From: Lentzea terrae
GTDB taxonomy: Bacteria > Actinomycetota > Actinomycetes > Mycobacteriales > Pseudonocardiaceae
DNA: 64,000 nucleotides
Assembly (NCBI RefSeq): GCF_003265345.1
Contig: NZ_QFWW01000008.1
Location: 353,440 to 417,439, forward strand
Direction: 5' to 3'
Shown piece by piece: positions 1 to 7,931 of the stretch. The translations under genes and the position numbers were made by a program. How positions within the stretch are numbered: position 1 is the stretch's first letter; each line of letters starts with the position of its first letter. The notes under the pieces were generated by a model, which worked only from the letters and a program-made list of their open reading frames with translations, ran no database searches and was not told the DNA's origin.

Positions 1-796
1 CCACCGCGAACTTGCCCAGCGCCCCGGCGACGAAGCTGAGCACCGCGCCCAGATCCGCGATCGGGGTGCGCACGGTGTGCCAGGGCAGCACGGGTTCGGC
101 CAAGCCCAGTTCCTCGGCGAAGGGGGCGATCAACTCACACCCGTCCAGTGCCGGGCGGCCTGCCTGCCTGGCGAACTCGCCATACGCGGCCAGGGTTCCC
201 GCCGCGCCTCCCAGCGAGGCGGGCAGGCCCGCGCACGCCACGGAACGGACCTTCGCCAGTGCGTCCAGCACCAGTTGCAGCCAGCCCGCCGCTTTCAGGC
301 CGAACGTCGTGGGCACGGCGTGCTGGGTCAGCGTCCGGCCCGCGACCAGGGTGTCGCGGTGCTCCTCCGCCGTCGCGGCCAGCGCAGCGGCCACCCGGCT
401 CAGGTCGCCGTCGATCTGGGCCAGCACGCGGCGGGCGATCAGCATCGCGGCGGAGTCGAGCACGTCCTGGCTGGTGGAGCCGCGGTGCACGTACTCGGCG
501 GCCTCCGGGTCCACGGCGGCCACCAGCGCGGTGAACGCGGGGACCAGCGCCACCACGGGGTTCGCGGCCGCGCGGGCGGCCCTGGCCAGGGCGACGACGT
601 CGAGGCCGCCCGCCTCGGCGGCTTTGGTGATCACCAGGGCGTGTGCGGCGGGAATCAGGCCCAGCCGGGCCTGGCTGCGGGCCAGCGCCGCCTCCACCTC
701 CAACATCGCGCTCAGCCACGCCTCGTCGCACGTGGCGGCTTCGGCCGGCGTGCCGGCCCACGTCGGGGCGAGCAGGCCGGAATCGGTGCGGCTCAT
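1..796 (-). CDS. Fumarase/aspartase-superfamily lyase, CreD/PcaB-like (partial, 3' end beyond window)
   Basis: The first 265 residues are visible; the C-terminal half, with the GSxxMPxKxNP active-site loop, lies left of the window. It starts at ATG 796, overlapping the stop of the FAD gene (ATGA), so the two are translationally coupled. Visible signatures are STSQD near residues 107-111 and GRTLTQHAVPTTFG near 153-166. These resemble 3-carboxy-cis,cis-muconate cycloisomerase and adenylosuccinate lyase relatives. In the aspartate-nitrosuccinate pathway, CreD/FzmL of this superfamily splits nitrosuccinate into fumarate and nitrous acid. The tight pairing with a CreE-like FAD protein and with 3,4-AHBA genes favours that role over protocatechuate breakdown, since no other pca genes are seen here. 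Family membership is clear; the nitrosuccinate assignment is inferred from context. Confidence 0.82.
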   Translation of the reverse strand, partial: MSRTDSGLLAPTWAGTPAEAATCDEAWLSAMLEVEAALARSQARLGLIPAAHALVITKAAEAGGLDVVALARAARAAANPVVALVPAFTALVAAVDPEAAEYVHRGSTSQDVLDSAAMLIARRVLAQIDGDLSRVAAALAATAEEHRDTLVAGRTLTQHAVPTTFGLKAAGWLQLVLDALAKVRSVACAGLPASLGGAAGTLAAYGEFARQAGRPALDGCELIAPFAEELGLAEPVLPWHTVRTPIADLGAVLSFVAGALGKFAV

Positions 797-2625
797 GCGT
801 TCACGCTCCTGTGCTGGGTGTGGACGGTCAGCACTGCTCTGGCGATGGCGTCGGAGTCCTCCAGCGTCACCGAGCCGACGCCGGGACGGATGCCCGCCGC
901 CGTCACCCAGTGCACGCCTTCGGTGGGCACGCCGAACGCGAACCTGGCCGGGTGCGCCAGACCGGCGCGGTCGACAAGTCGGTACGGGCGTCCGGTCACG
1001 GCCAGGCCGCCGCTCTCGTAGCCGCCGACGTGGTAGGGCTGGGACTGGCCGGTGGTGAGCAGGTAGCGCAACAGCGGGTTGGCGCTGCGCCGCAGGTCGA
1101 TGTCCGGCAGCCGGGCCTCGATGAGGGCGCGGCAGCGGACGGGCGGGCCGGGGACCGCCTGGGAGTCGACCAGGAACACGCCTTCGGTGGTGTGGCGGCG
1201 GATCCGGATCCGCGGGCCGACCACGTGCAGCACGCCCGCCTCGACCAGCGCGATCATCTCCTCGATCCGCCGCACCGGTGGGCCGATCGAGGTGAACGCG
1301 TTGAGCGGGTTGTACCAACCCTCCAGCTCGTGACGGTAGGAGTCGCCGCTGATCCCGCTGTGGTCCACCACGAGCCGGATCTCGTTGCGCAGATCCCGCA
1401 GCACGTCCAGTGCCGACTTGAGCGGGCTGGACAGGTTGCCCAGCCGCGCCTCCCGCACGTCGTCGCGCAGGTGGTCGAGCAGCCAGCCGCGGAACTCGGC
1501 GCGGTCGGCGAACACCCGGTCGCCCTGCGGCCGCTCGATGCGGTCCCAGTCCCACCGTTCGGTGACCCCGTACTGGTCCAGCAGTCGTTCGTCGTCGTCC
1601 GGGATGCCTTGCACGAACGACTGGAGGAACGCCTGCGACGCCGTGTCGTCGCGCCCGGCCTTGACGACCAGGCTGTAGTAGACGGCGCGGACCTCTCGAT
1701 CCACCAACGGCCACACCGCTTCGCGGAAACCGACCGGCTCGCCGGAGTCGGCGCGCTTGCGCAGGTTCGCGATGACCAACTCGGTGAGGAAGTACGGGTG
1801 GTGCCTGCCGTGCGCACCCTTCTGGTTCTCGCCGCGCGCGTGGTACGGCATGCCGCGGCGAGAACCCACGTACAGCACCGGTTCCCGGCCGGACGGGAGG
1901 TAGCGCAGACCTTCGGGGGTCTGCTCGAACGCACCGCCACGGCCAGCGGTGAGCAGTGCCAGGTAGTCGAAGAAGTTCAGGCCGACGCCTTGGACCGCGA
2001 CGGCCATGCCCGGCGTGATCGGGCTCAGGTCGACATCGGCCGGGTTGGCGGGCTCGATGTGGCAGAGCTTGTGCCGCAACGCGAACCGGCGGTTCTCGGC
2101 CTGCTCACGGCTGCGCGCCAGCGGACCGTGGCCGAGTGCCAGCACGACCGCGTCCATCCCGGTCAGGCGGGTGCCGTCGAGCAGCGTGACGGTTTGCTGC
2201 CCGTCAGCGTCGTCCAGGGCTACCGCAGTGCCGGTGTGCACGACAACGGTGATCGACTCCGGCGCGGTGGTGACCAGCCGGTGGAACACCCAGCGCAGGT
2301 ACCGGCCGTAGAACGCCCTGGTCGGGTAGTCGTCCGGACCGAGTGCGCAGCCGGCCGTCCGCGCCCACTCGTACAAGCTGGGCCCCGGCACCACAGGCCC
2401 CTCGCACGGGACGCTGTCGTCGGTGAACAGGCTGATCTGCGAGGCGACCGTGTTCATCAGCAGATGACCGGACTGCCCGGTGCGCCACACCCCGCCCGGT
2501 CCCGGCGGGAACGGATCCACGACGTGCACCTCGACCGCGCGGCCGTCGGCGTTGGCGCAGATCCGTTCCAGCACCGAGGTTCCGCGCGGCCCGGCCCCGA
2601 CCAGGCAGATCCGCAGAGCGCTCAC
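793..2625 (-). CDS. FAD/NAD(P)-binding monooxygenase, CreE-like (aspartate N-oxidation candidate)
   Basis: This 610-residue flavoprotein starts at GTG 2625, inside the stop of the preceding SDR gene (GTGA overlap). A longer in-frame extension upstream would run through that gene and is rejected. The N-terminus carries a Rossmann GAGPRG (residues 10-15) typical of the NAD_binding_9-type FAD proteins, followed by a VVDPFPPGPGGVW stretch. Length and N-terminus match the CreE/FzmM type, which oxidises L-aspartate to nitrosuccinate. The following gene is a lyase that could release nitrite, matching the CreE-CreD pair of cremeomycin and related clusters. The broader family contains many uncharacterised members, so the substrate is inferred from context. 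Confidence 0.82.
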   Translation of the reverse strand: MSALRICLVGAGPRGTSVLERICANADGRAVEVHVVDPFPPGPGGVWRTGQSGHLLMNTVASQISLFTDDSVPCEGPVVPGPSLYEWARTAGCALGPDDYPTRAFYGRYLRWVFHRLVTTAPESITVVVHTGTAVALDDADGQQTVTLLDGTRLTGMDAVVLALGHGPLARSREQAENRRFALRHKLCHIEPANPADVDLSPITPGMAVAVQGVGLNFFDYLALLTAGRGGAFEQTPEGLRYLPSGREPVLYVGSRRGMPYHARGENQKGAHGRHHPYFLTELVIANLRKRADSGEPVGFREAVWPLVDREVRAVYYSLVVKAGRDDTASQAFLQSFVQGIPDDDERLLDQYGVTERWDWDRIERPQGDRVFADRAEFRGWLLDHLRDDVREARLGNLSSPLKSALDVLRDLRNEIRLVVDHSGISGDSYRHELEGWYNPLNAFTSIGPPVRRIEEMIALVEAGVLHVVGPRIRIRRHTTEGVFLVDSQAVPGPPVRCRALIEARLPDIDLRRSANPLLRYLLTTGQSQPYHVGGYESGGLAVTGRPYRLVDRAGLAHPARFAFGVPTEGVHWVTAAGIRPGVGSVTLEDSDAIARAVLTVHTQHRSVNA

Positions 2626-3524
2626 CCGGAGGCCAGGCCGTGGCGCCAGGACACCGTCGGCTTCCAGCCCAGTTCCGTGCGCGCCCGGTCCGTTCGCGCG
2701 CCGCGCATGGCGGTGAGCTGGTAGTTCGCGAACCACCCCAACGCCTTCTCGGCCAGGTCGGACGGAATTTGGCGCGGCGGCGGGCCGCCGAGCAGCCGCG
2801 CGTACTCGGGCAGCCACGTCGCACCCTCCGCCGGTTCGTCGTCGGCGATGTTGAACACGCCGGTGACGTCACTGTCCACAGCGGACAGAGCGGCCAGTGC
2901 GGCGTCCTGGACGTGCAGGAACGACGTCACGCCCGTGGCGGTCGACGGGATCGGGATCTGGCCCCTGCCGATCATGGCACCGAACGGGCCGGCGGGGTCG
3001 TACTGCGTCTGCGGGCCGAACAACGTGCCGTAGCGCAGGATCGTGCCCGCGATGTCCGGTGTGCCCAGCACCAGTCGTTCCATCTCGGCCACGGCCTGCA
3101 CGGTTCTCGCCCACCCCGGATCCGGTGCGTCCAGGTACAGCGGCGCGTCCTCGGTCAGGACGGGGTCGCCGAGTGGGGCCGTGGCGAAGGAAATGCTCTG
3201 CACCACCAGCTTCGCGGCCCCGGCCTCCCTGGCCGCCATGATCAGGTTCGCGGTGCCCTCGGTGCGCAGCCGCGCCGTGGTCTCGAACGCTTCCGCGCTC
3301 ATCTGCCGCAGCGCGGTCAGCTGGTGCACCACGACGTCCGGCCGGGCCGCGAGCAGCGCGCCGCGCACGGCCACCGGGTCCAGCGCGTCCGCGACGACGG
3401 TGTCGGCGGCCACGGCTTTCGACTCGTCCCGCACCAGCGCGGTCACGTGGTGCCCCTTGGCCCGCAGCAACGGGAGCAGCGCGGTCCCGATGAGCCCGGT
3501 GGCGCCCGCGACGACAACTCTCAT
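2622..3524 (-). CDS. NAD(P)-dependent epimerase-like oxidoreductase (atypical SDR)
   Basis: A 300-residue protein starting at ATG 3524, overlapping the previous stop by four bases. The N-terminal GATGLIG (GxxGxxG, residues 7-13) is the dinucleotide-binding turn of extended/atypical SDRs, and RYGTLFGP in the second half is typical of NAD-dependent epimerase/dehydratase folds. It sits between the small Cys-rich protein and the CreE-like gene in one coupled operon, so it should act on the same pathway. It could reduce a pathway intermediate, a ketone or possibly the diazonium. The avenalumic acid pathway removes the diazo group reductively, but I cannot show that this is the equivalent enzyme. 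Family call good, substrate unknown. Confidence 0.8.
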   Translation of the reverse strand: MRVVVAGATGLIGTALLPLLRAKGHHVTALVRDESKAVAADTVVADALDPVAVRGALLAARPDVVVHQLTALRQMSAEAFETTARLRTEGTANLIMAAREAGAAKLVVQSISFATAPLGDPVLTEDAPLYLDAPDPGWARTVQAVAEMERLVLGTPDIAGTILRYGTLFGPQTQYDPAGPFGAMIGRGQIPIPSTATGVTSFLHVQDAALAALSAVDSDVTGVFNIADDEPAEGATWLPEYARLLGGPPPRQIPSDLAEKALGWFANYQLTAMRGARTDRARTELGWKPTVSWRHGLASG

Positions 3525-4048
3525 GACTGAACTCCTTCTGGCTTGACACGGATCAGCATTCGGCACGCCGGGTCGCCGAAGCGCAGGCATCCGGTCGAGC
3601 AGTTCTCCGCGAGCGGCACGCCCAGCCCGTCCGACCACCCGGCGTGCACCTCGGTGCACGGGCACTCGTAGCCCTCGAGCGAACCCGCCATCCGGACCAT
3701 GGTGACCGCGAAGTTCTGCCGCATGACGACCTCGATCACGTCGTCGTCGAGCACCACCGCCTGGAGGTCCCGCAGCTCGCGCGGGAACGTCCGGTCGGCG
3801 CACATCTCGTAGCGCTGCCGCAGCTCTTCCACGTCCCGCGCGGGTTTTCCGCCGAACTGGCGCGCGACCTTCCGGCCGACACTCGTCGCCACGAACCGCA
3901 GCGCCTCCGCGTTGATCTCGTTCGCGACGGCCGGTCCGAACCGCTTCGCCACCCCCTGGTACCAGCGGGCGTCATGCAGCCACCACGAGCGGTAGACGTC
4001 CATCAGCTCCGCGCGGGTCGTGGTGTCCGGGTCGTTCATCGTGGTCAT
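3521..4048 (-). CDS. Small Cys-rich protein, DUF6125/ATC-hydrolase-like
   Basis: A 175-residue protein starting at ATG 4048 (ATGA overlap with the upstream ligase). The N-terminal half has the pattern YRSWWLHDARWYQ and a segment like NEINAEALRF. As far as I can recall, this resembles actinobacterial DUF6125 proteins and, more distantly, L-2-amino-thiazoline-4-carboxylate hydrolase-like proteins. The C-terminal third holds five cysteines (ECPC, then CSTGC and a later C) that could bind a metal or form disulfides. There is no signal peptide. Its place inside the coupled operon suggests a pathway role, possibly in handling the amino or diazo group, but nothing in the sequence proves a reaction. 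Confidence 0.68.
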   Translation of the reverse strand: MTTMNDPDTTTRAELMDVYRSWWLHDARWYQGVAKRFGPAVANEINAEALRFVATSVGRKVARQFGGKPARDVEELRQRYEMCADRTFPRELRDLQAVVLDDDVIEVVMRQNFAVTMVRMAGSLEGYECPCTEVHAGWSDGLGVPLAENCSTGCLRFGDPACRMLIRVKPEGVQS

Positions 4049-5697
4049 CCGCGTCCTCCGGCGAGCTGTTCGGAGAACCGCTCGCGCATGAGCCGCTTGA
4101 GCACCTTGCCGGTCGCTCCCTTGATCACGTCGGCCGCGTCCATCCGCAGTGCTCGCGTGACGGGTGGGAAACCCTTGGCGCGCAACGCATCGTTGACCAG
4201 CTCCGTCCACTTGGCATCGTCCGGGCCACCGTCCGCGACTTGCAGGAGCGCGTACGCGTCCGCCACGCCGTCGCCCTCCCAGTCCGCACGCACACCCTCC
4301 GGCGCCACGCCGACCACCGTGCAGTCGGCCAGCTCGGGGAGTTCGGCCAGCAGCAGCTCTTCGGTGCAGGTGCTGAAGACGATGCCCTCACTCGTCCTGA
4401 TCGCGTCCGGCACGCGGTCGAGGTGGTAGAAGTTGCCCTCCTCGTCCCGAACGGCCAGGTCGCCGGTCAGCCAGTAGCCGCCGAGCCGCAGCTGGTAGAA
4501 CGTCAGCGAGTCGTTCCAGTAGCCCGGCGTCAGCGTGGGGGAGCGCAACCCGAGCCTGCCGACGACGCCGGCGGGCAGCGGTTGCCCGTCCTCGGACAGC
4601 ACGGCGGCCTCGGCGAAGCTGATCGGCTTGCCGACGCACCGGCCGTAAGTCGAACTTCCCGTCCGGTGGCCGATGTGGAACATCGAGTAGCCGGCTTCCG
4701 ACGAGCCGAGGCCGTCGGTGAACACCGAGCCTGGCACCCGGACGCGTTGGAAGTCCTCGTTCACGGTCACGTGGCTGCCCCGCGTGACGAGCTCGCGCAC
4801 ATACGCCTCATGGATCGCGTCCCCGCTGTTGTACCAGGCCTCCACGCTCTCCAGGTCGCGCGCGTCCAGGTCCTCGGCGACGATCTCGCCGTACGTCCCG
4901 GCGAACGCGAAGACGGTCGTGGGCCGGAACTCCTCGATCGCGTCCAGCACGTCGGCGCCGCGCTGACTCGACAGCAGCAACATCGGCGAGCGCAGCAGGA
5001 AGCCGAACAACATCACCGACACCGCCGCGTTGTGCGAGCCGGGCATCGCCACGAGCAGCCTGCCCATCGCGTCGCCGACCGACAGCTTCAGCCGGTACAA
5101 CTGGGCGTACAGCAGGGTTTCGTGGGTGTGCGGCACGCCTTTGGGCATCCCGGTCGTGCCGGACGAGTGCGAGATGATGATCGGGTCGGTGCGATGGTGC
5201 CGGTACGGGTAGTTCTCCGGCAACGGCCCCTCGCCAGTGATTTCCCCTGCGGTGACAAGGAATCCGAGGTCCAGGTCGGCCAGGGTCCGCGCGTGCTCGT
5301 CGTCGGCCACCGCACCGACCACGCGCTGGCGGCGGATGTACTCGCGGGCGATCTCGGGGCGCAGGTTGCCGTTCACCAGCGACGGGATCGCGCCCAACGA
5401 CGTCAGCGCCAGGTAGTTGACCGCGAACTCGGTGCTGGACCGGGTCTGGACGGCCACGATGTCACGCGGTTTCACCCCCTGGGCGTGGAACCACGACGCG
5501 TAGACCTCGACGACGGCGTGCAGGTCGCCGAGCGTCAACGCCGCCGGGTAGCTGCCGTCGGGCGCCTGCCACGTGCCGTCGGTCCGCAGGACCTCCTCGT
5601 CCAACGGCCGGCCGTAGGCCTTCAACCGGTGGATCACGTTGCCCGCGCCGAGCGTCACGTCCGCCAGCACCTGTGCGCGTTCCGCTTTGCTGATCAT
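4045..5697 (-). CDS. Class I adenylate-forming enzyme (AMP-ligase; candidate diazotase, CreM/AvaA6-like)
   Basis: A 550-residue ANL-superfamily enzyme. The P-loop-like SHSSGTTGMPKG is near residues 172-186, followed by LGSSEAGYS, YWLTGDL and a C-terminal KGATGKVLK with the catalytic lysine. It starts at ATG 5697 with a 4-base overlap. The operon has two such ligases. One is needed to load 3,4-AHBA onto a carrier; in cremeomycin and avenalumic acid clusters a second one (CreM, AvaA6) uses ATP and nitrite to diazotise the arylamine. Because CreD/CreE-like nitrite genes follow it, this longer protein is the better diazotase candidate. That split is inference; the fold assignment is firm. Confidence 0.85.
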   Translation of the reverse strand: MISKAERAQVLADVTLGAGNVIHRLKAYGRPLDEEVLRTDGTWQAPDGSYPAALTLGDLHAVVEVYASWFHAQGVKPRDIVAVQTRSSTEFAVNYLALTSLGAIPSLVNGNLRPEIAREYIRRQRVVGAVADDEHARTLADLDLGFLVTAGEITGEGPLPENYPYRHHRTDPIIISHSSGTTGMPKGVPHTHETLLYAQLYRLKLSVGDAMGRLLVAMPGSHNAAVSVMLFGFLLRSPMLLLSSQRGADVLDAIEEFRPTTVFAFAGTYGEIVAEDLDARDLESVEAWYNSGDAIHEAYVRELVTRGSHVTVNEDFQRVRVPGSVFTDGLGSSEAGYSMFHIGHRTGSSTYGRCVGKPISFAEAAVLSEDGQPLPAGVVGRLGLRSPTLTPGYWNDSLTFYQLRLGGYWLTGDLAVRDEEGNFYHLDRVPDAIRTSEGIVFSTCTEELLLAELPELADCTVVGVAPEGVRADWEGDGVADAYALLQVADGGPDDAKWTELVNDALRAKGFPPVTRALRMDAADVIKGATGKVLKRLMRERFSEQLAGGRG

Positions 5698-6239
5698 GGT
5701 GTTGGTCCTTCAGCCAGTTGTCGGAGGTCGTACCCGCCGGAGTCCTCGAACGAGGTGTCCCGGTCGACCAGCAGGGCGACCGCGAAGTCCTCGGTGGGCT
5801 GCTCCAGCCCCAGCTCCCGGCAGAACGCGGCGGTGCGGTCGCTCCCGGCCAGTTCGACGCCGACGACCAGAACCCTGTCCAGTTCCTCGTCGTCCAGCAG
5901 GACGTGCGCGGTGTCGAGCAGTGCGGAACCGAGGTCGGTCAGCGCGGACATCGCGATCAGCGGCCCGGTGATCCCGAACTCCTTGCTCACGTAGCCGAGG
6001 ATCGCGTTCGCGGTGGCCTGCATGAACAGCAGCGGGTTGCTCACCTGCCCGCTGATCAGCAACCTGCTCGCCAGGTCCGTCGTGCCCGAGTCGCCGACGG
6101 TGCTGCCCACCAGCAGCGCGGTCCGCGTGCCGTCGCCGGGCCGTTCGGTCAGGCAGCGCCGTGCGACCTCGTGGATCAGCGGGTTGAACGGGGACTCCAC
6201 GAACCCCGGTACGGGATCCGCGCGGTTGGCGGTGATCAT
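5694..6239 (-). CDS. Half-length ketosynthase-like protein (chain-length-factor-like partner)
   Basis: A 181-residue protein starting at ATG 6239 and overlapping the stop of the ketosynthase. The segment GITGPLIAMSALTDLGSALL followed by VLVVGVEL aligns with the nucleophile elbow of thiolase-fold ketosynthases, but the catalytic Cys position is occupied by Ser. It is about half the length of a normal KS or CLF and lacks the C-terminal part with the two catalytic histidines. The next gene starts cleanly at its stop, so the short length looks genuine. As in KS-CLF pairs of type II PKS, it probably forms a heterodimer with the adjacent active KS. It could instead be a scaffold; function not proven. 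Confidence 0.75.
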   Translation of the reverse strand: MITANRADPVPGFVESPFNPLIHEVARRCLTERPGDGTRTALLVGSTVGDSGTTDLASRLLISGQVSNPLLFMQATANAILGYVSKEFGITGPLIAMSALTDLGSALLDTAHVLLDDEELDRVLVVGVELAGSDRTAAFCRELGLEQPTEDFAVALLVDRDTSFEDSGGYDLRQLAEGPTP

Positions 6240-7381
6240 CGGCGCTCCAGCACGAGTGCGGTGTTGACCCCGCCGAACGCCGCGTTGACGTTCAACGCGC
6301 GGCGCACGTCGGCGTCGCGGGCCACGTTGGGCACGTAGTCGAGGTCGCAGTCCGGGTCGGCCTCGGTGAAGTTCGCCGTCGGCGGCAGCACGCCGTCGGT
6401 GAGCGCCAGCAAGGTGATCACGAACTCCACGACCCCGGCGGCCTCCAGCATGTGCCCGGTCGTGCTCTTCGTGGAGCTGACCGGCACCTGGTCGGCCCGC
6501 GTGCCGAACACCCGGCGCAGGCCACGGGTCTCCGCGGGATCGTTGAACTTGGTGGCGGTGCCGTGCGCGTTCACGTAGTCGATGCGCAGCCCGTCGGGGT
6601 CGTCCGCGCGGCGCAGTGCCCGCTGGGCCGCGGCGGCCAGTCCGGCGCCGTCCGGGTGCGGCCGCGAGACGTGGTGCGCGTCGGAGCCCGCGCCCCAGCC
6701 CACGACCGCGGCGAGCGGCCGGCCACCGCGGCGTCGCACCGCCTCCGCGGACTCCAGCACCACGGTCGCGACACCGTCGCCCAGCAGCATTCCGCCGCGG
6801 TCCGCGCTGAACGGCCGGACGAAGCCGTCGCGCGACATGGCCCGGCCCGAGTCGAACTTGGCGAAGACCTCCTCCTCCACGAGGTAGGCCCCGGCGCAGA
6901 CGGCCGACTCCACCCGGCCGGACGCGATCAGCCCGCAGGCGTGGATGATCGCCGCCGCCGAGGCGACGCACGCGTTGGTGAACGCCAGCCGCCGCCCGGA
7001 GGAGGCGCCGATCCGCGCGGCGAGCAGGTCGGCCTGCCACGCGGGGACCGTGTCGGCCGCCTCGACGCCGGCCTCGCCGCGCCAGAACCGGGTCAGCACC
7101 GCGAAGTCGCCCGACGTCCCGACCAGCACGGCCGTGTCGTCGTGCGCGGTGAAGCCGGCCATCTCCACGGCTTCGTCGGTGCACTCGCCGAGCACGTCCC
7201 GCATCAGGTCGGGTTTGTCGGTCCCGGTGGTGGCGGCGAACGGCGTCCGGTACGGGCCGGTGTCGAACCGCGTGGTGGGCGCGAATGCAGGCACACCACC
7301 GAAAACTCCGCGGCGGAGGGCGTCCGCACCCTGGCCGAACGCCGTCCGCACCCCGAACCCGGTCACCACCACCTCACTCAT
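6236..7381 (-). CDS. Beta-ketoacyl-ACP synthase (KASII/type II PKS ketosynthase)
   Basis: A 381-residue condensing enzyme starting at ATG 7381, eight bases inside the end of the upstream ACP gene. The nucleophile cysteine lies in TNACVASAAAI, the first catalytic histidine in NAHGTATKFND, and the second in STKSTTGHMLEAAG; NAAFGGVNTALV closes the fold. All residues needed for decarboxylative Claisen condensation are present. With two ACPs and a Cys-less partner next to it, it is the elongating KS of a small type II PKS that probably extends an aminohydroxybenzoyl starter with malonyl units. No ketoreductase or dehydratase of the PKS type is in the window; they may lie to the left. Confidence 0.9.
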   Translation of the reverse strand: MSEVVVTGFGVRTAFGQGADALRRGVFGGVPAFAPTTRFDTGPYRTPFAATTGTDKPDLMRDVLGECTDEAVEMAGFTAHDDTAVLVGTSGDFAVLTRFWRGEAGVEAADTVPAWQADLLAARIGASSGRRLAFTNACVASAAAIIHACGLIASGRVESAVCAGAYLVEEEVFAKFDSGRAMSRDGFVRPFSADRGGMLLGDGVATVVLESAEAVRRRGGRPLAAVVGWGAGSDAHHVSRPHPDGAGLAAAAQRALRRADDPDGLRIDYVNAHGTATKFNDPAETRGLRRVFGTRADQVPVSSTKSTTGHMLEAAGVVEFVITLLALTDGVLPPTANFTEADPDCDLDYVPNVARDADVRRALNVNAAFGGVNTALVLERR

Positions 7382-7640
7382 CGCCGGATCCACCCGCCTG
7401 CACCTGGCTGAGGTACTCGGTGATGCCGCGCAGCGATCCGAACTCGGTGAGGTGTTCGTCCGCCGGCTCGACCACCAGGTCGTACCTGGTGCCGAGCTGG
7501 TGCAGGAACCACACCAGCGCCAACGAGTCCAGCGCCAGCTCGGCGTCCTCGTCGAGGTCCGCCGGCAGGTCGGGGAAGATCTTGGGGTCGGAGAGCAGTT
7601 CACGCACGACTGCGGTCGTGATCTCCACGCGCGTGGTCAT
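7374..7640 (-). CDS. Acyl carrier protein (second of two)
   Basis: An 88-residue acidic protein starting at ATG 7640, overlapping the preceding ACP stop. The 4'-phosphopantetheine serine lies in ELALDSLALVWFL. The sequence around it departs from the first ACP (LALDSLALV versus DLDSLSLIEL), so the two carriers are not recent copies and may hold different acyl groups, for example starter and extender. It is followed by the KS with an 8-base overlap. Confidence 0.88.
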   Translation of the reverse strand: MTTRVEITTAVVRELLSDPKIFPDLPADLDEDAELALDSLALVWFLHQLGTRYDLVVEPADEHLTEFGSLRGITEYLSQVQAGGSGDE

Positions 7641-7906
7641 GCCGTGGCGCCCCGCTCCACGGTGACGGCGGCCAGCTCGCCCAGCGTCATCGCGCTGAGC
7701 GGCTCGATGTCGGTCTCCGGGAACTGCACGTTGAACCGGCGTTCCAGGCGCATGGTCAGCTCGATCAGGCTCAGCGAGTCCAGGTCGATCCCACCGCTGC
7801 CCAGGGGGCTCTCGGTGGTCATCTGGTCGGGCTCGATCGGGTGGTTCATCTCCTCCACGACCGTGGTGAGGATGAAGTCGCGGATCTCTTTCTCCAGCGT
7901 CGGCAT
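7637..7906 (-). CDS. Acyl carrier protein (first of two)
   Basis: An 89-residue four-helix carrier starting at ATG 7906. The modification site is GGIDLDSLSLIELTMRLE with Ser in the DSL motif, and the rest matches the usual ACP length. An AGAAGG-type ribosome-binding site lies just upstream in the 25-base gap after the AMP-ligase, the only such gap within the run of pathway genes. Placed directly after a ligase, it may be the carrier that receives the 3,4-AHBA starter. Confidence 0.9.
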   Translation of the reverse strand: MPTLEKEIRDFILTTVVEEMNHPIEPDQMTTESPLGSGGIDLDSLSLIELTMRLERRFNVQFPETDIEPLSAMTLGELAAVTVERGATA

Positions 7907-7931
7907 GGGCCAACCCTTCTGCGTTGGGAAA

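Noticed and set aside
1..796. Catabolic pcaB (protocatechuate) assignment for the partial lyase
   Set aside because: No other pca genes are nearby and it is coupled to a CreE-like flavoprotein in a biosynthetic operon.
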